A program made the translations under genes and the position numbers. A stretch of DNA of 13,514 bases from Nanobdellota archaeon (GTDB lineage Archaea; Nanobdellota; Nanobdellia; Pacearchaeales; GW2011-AR1): positions 1-13,514 of the forward strand of contig JAHIEP010000044.1 in NCBI GenBank assembly GCA_018901375.1, read 5' to 3'. Below the pieces are notes generated by a model that saw only the letters and a list, made by a program, of their open reading frames with translations, made no database searches and was not told where the DNA came from. Position 1 is the first letter of the stretch, and each line of letters starts with the position of its first letter. Below, one piece after another: positions 12,637-13,514 of this stretch.

Positions 12637-13223
12637 TCAACCCAAACCAATTTATCATAAAACCCCTTCTTAACAACCAACCCCTCCTCAACCCCAACGC
12701 AATAAGGATTCTTAACAGCAGTAATTTTAGAAATATTAATTTTCTCAATCAACTTCCATTGCATATTCTGCGCATACTTAGGCGGAACCAAAAAAACATT
12801 CGCCTCATAAACATCATAATTCTTAATCGCATCATACTCAGCCCCACGATTAGTTATCTCCGACGACAAATCCGCAAAACAAACCTTCTTAATCCCCGAC
12901 GGTAAATCAATTTTAAAACTCACCTCACTAGATTGCCCACTAATAGCATTATCAACCGCGCCCTGCAACTCATCATAAAACATCCCAACGCTCGCACTCT
13001 TACCAGTATCCAAAAATCCACTAACCGCAATAAACGCAATCACAATAAAAACCACAATCAAAAAAATAGCAAATATCATCCCAAACGGCATCCCCATAGT
13101 CTGCTGAGCTCTTTTCCCCTTCCTCTGATCCCGACCACCGACCACCGACCACCGACCACCCCGAGAAGCCTCCCTTCTCGCAGGCATCCCCATAGTCTGC
13201 TGCCCCTTCTTTTTTATTACCAT
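12633..13223 (-). CDS. Pilin-like protein with duplicated cleavage motif, first gene of the operon
   Basis: From the ATG at 13223 the product is 196 residues; the TTG at 13238 is less likely, because TTTATAAAT at 13244-13252 would give a leaderless start at 13223. The N-terminus contains KKKGQQTMGMP and, 32 residues later, KRAQQTMGMP, which directly precedes the membrane helix (about 46-66: FGMIFAIFLIVVFIVIAFIAV). The segment between (ARREASRGGRWSVVGGRDQ) is encoded by a hairpin and four CCGACCA heptamers. The original protein was probably about 164 residues and began MVIKKKGQQTMGMPFGM. Only the second motif adjoins the helix, so prepilin processing, if it occurs, would need that copy. The exterior domain has two cysteines and a PPKYAQNMQWKL segment. 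The function is unknown. Confidence 0.75.
   Translation of the reverse strand: MVIKKKGQQTMGMPARREASRGGRWSVVGGRDQRKGKRAQQTMGMPFGMIFAIFLIVVFIVIAFIAVSGFLDTGKSASVGMFYDELQGAVDNAISGQSSEVSFKIDLPSGIKKVCFADLSSEITNRGAEYDAIKNYDVYEANVFLVPPKYAQNMQWKLIEKINISKITAVKNPYCVGVEEGLVVKKGFYDKLVWVE
13087..13202 (-). repeat. Heptamer-hairpin insertion flanked by 20-bp direct repeats
   Basis: The 20-mer beginning GGCATCCCCATAG is identical at 13087-13106 and 13183-13202, 96 bp apart. Between the copies lie four CCGACCA heptamers (13131-13160) and a perfect 7-bp hairpin, CGAGAAG (13162-13168) and CTTCTCG (13174-13180), with loop CCTCC. Because 96 is a multiple of three, the reading frame of the gene at 12633-13223 is kept. 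The similarity of the copies extends a few codons beyond 20 bp in the encoded protein (KKGQQ against KRAQQ). It looks like an insertion with target duplication. Confidence 0.85.
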
Positions 13224-13243
13224 AAAAAACAACACCAATCAAA

Positions 13244-13252
13244 ATTTATAAA
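13244..13252 (-). promoter_or_regulatory. TATA box of the pilin-like operon
   Basis: The minus strand reads TTTATAAAT, centred about 25 nt upstream of the ATG at 13223. It is the only promoter seen for the four overlapping genes. Confidence 0.65.
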
Positions 13253-13270
13253 CCTACTCTTCAAAACATT

Positions 13271-13393
13271 TTACAGCGAAGCGTTCTACAGGCAAAGCCG
13301 TTCTAACATCTACAGCCAAAAGCGTTCTATATCGGAGTCTACAGGCAAAGCCGTTCTAACATCTCCCATCTACAGAAATTTTCAAAGAAAATT
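13271..13393. repeat. TCTACAG-hairpin array (divergent version, copy E)
   Basis: TTTACAG (13270) and TCTACAG (13285, 13309, 13338, 13369) alternate with short hairpin-forming spacers: GCGAAGC (13277-13283), GGCAAAGCC twice (13291-13299 and 13344-13352), CCAAAAGCG, and an A/T hairpin AATTTTC-AAA-GAAAATT (13377-13393). GTTCTAACATC is also repeated (13300 and 13353). The layout matches the TCTGAAG arrays, but the heptamer and most spacers differ. On the minus strand the A/T hairpin comes first and contains the stop codon of the partial gene at 13382. Confidence 0.8.
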
Positions 13394-13514
13394 CCGAGTC
13401 GGTCTAACAACGACGCTACAGTCAGCGTCTTCGTTACGGAACTCATCCCGACACTTAATATAATAAGTCTTCTTATCATCCCACTCAGCGACGTGAACAG
13501 TAGAATTCGCATAA
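13382..13514 (-). CDS. C-terminal fragment of an extracytoplasmic protein, cut by the window edge
   Basis: The frame is open from the window edge to the TGA at 13382-13384, giving 43 complete codons. The peptide contains WDDKKTYYIKCRDEF, then NEDADCSVVVRP, and ends TRNFL. The pattern of a Tyr-Tyr-x-x-Cys strand and a second Cys near the end is typical of the last strand of an immunoglobulin/fibronectin-like beta-sandwich domain in large archaeal surface proteins. It points to another secreted envelope protein. The last four or five codons lie in the A/T hairpin of the adjoining array, so the natural end may originally have been at or near VVVRP. The start and total size are unknown. Confidence 0.65.
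   Translation of the reverse strand, partial: YANSTVHVAEWDDKKTYYIKCRDEFRNEDADCSVVVRPTRNFL

Noticed and set aside
12933..13463. 176-codon plus-strand reading frame rich in TTDHRPPTT-like residues
   Set aside because: It is the antisense of the heptamer repeat and the 12633-13223 gene, continuing through the non-coding array.

Overview
The window looks like a piece of the chromosome of a small-genome DPANN archaeon, most probably Pacearchaeota/Woesearchaeota-like. The evidence is a methanogen/DPANN-style S-layer protein, an archaeosortase with its catalytic triad, AT-rich DNA, TATA boxes 20-30 nt upstream of most start codons (leaderless or nearly leaderless mRNAs), and several proteins with archaeal type IV pilin-like N-termini. 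No rRNA, tRNA, CRISPR array or transposase is visible.

Layout. 1-660: a small membrane protein (-) and a hairpin/heptamer array. 662-2893 (+): a secreted, membrane-anchored S-layer-like protein followed by an archaeosortase, probably enzyme and substrate. 2855-3325 (-): a small multi-drug export family membrane protein, convergent with the archaeosortase. 3469-4766 (-): two overlapping genes for membrane-anchored extracytoplasmic proteins of unknown function. 4838-6929 (-): a polytopic membrane protein and a B12-binding-type radical SAM enzyme. 7245-9752 (-): the main S-layer protein gene. It alone has a strong Shine-Dalgarno sequence, a long structured leader and a clear T-rich terminator. 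10242-10598 (+): a winged-helix regulator divergent from the S-layer gene. 10599-13223 (-): a tightly overlapping operon of four pilin-like or membrane-anchored proteins sharing a K-(K/R/A)-(G/A)-Q motif before a hydrophobic segment. 13382-end (-): the C-terminus of another gene. Overall the window is a cell-envelope region: S-layer, protein sorting and a possible pilus or surface appendage.

The most unusual content is repetitive DNA in two architectures. (i) Arrays at 508-606, 3404-3465 and 7025-7145 in which the heptamer TCTGAAG/TCTAAAG alternates with short perfect hairpins in the same order each time: GCGAAGC, GGACCGCAGTCC, then an A/T hairpin with a CGAA-type loop. A divergent TCTACAG version lies at 13271-13384. 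(ii) Elements made of a tandem heptamer of form CCGANNN next to a hairpin, always in the same orientation, at 1-38, 4340-4400, 11613-11660 and 13131-13180. Three of these lie inside coding sequence. The one at 13087-13202 is flanked by a perfect 20-bp direct repeat and adds 96 bp in frame, which duplicates the prepilin-like motif. I infer that these are small non-coding repeat elements that insert at gene ends and in N-terminal or loop regions; their mechanism and function are unknown to me.
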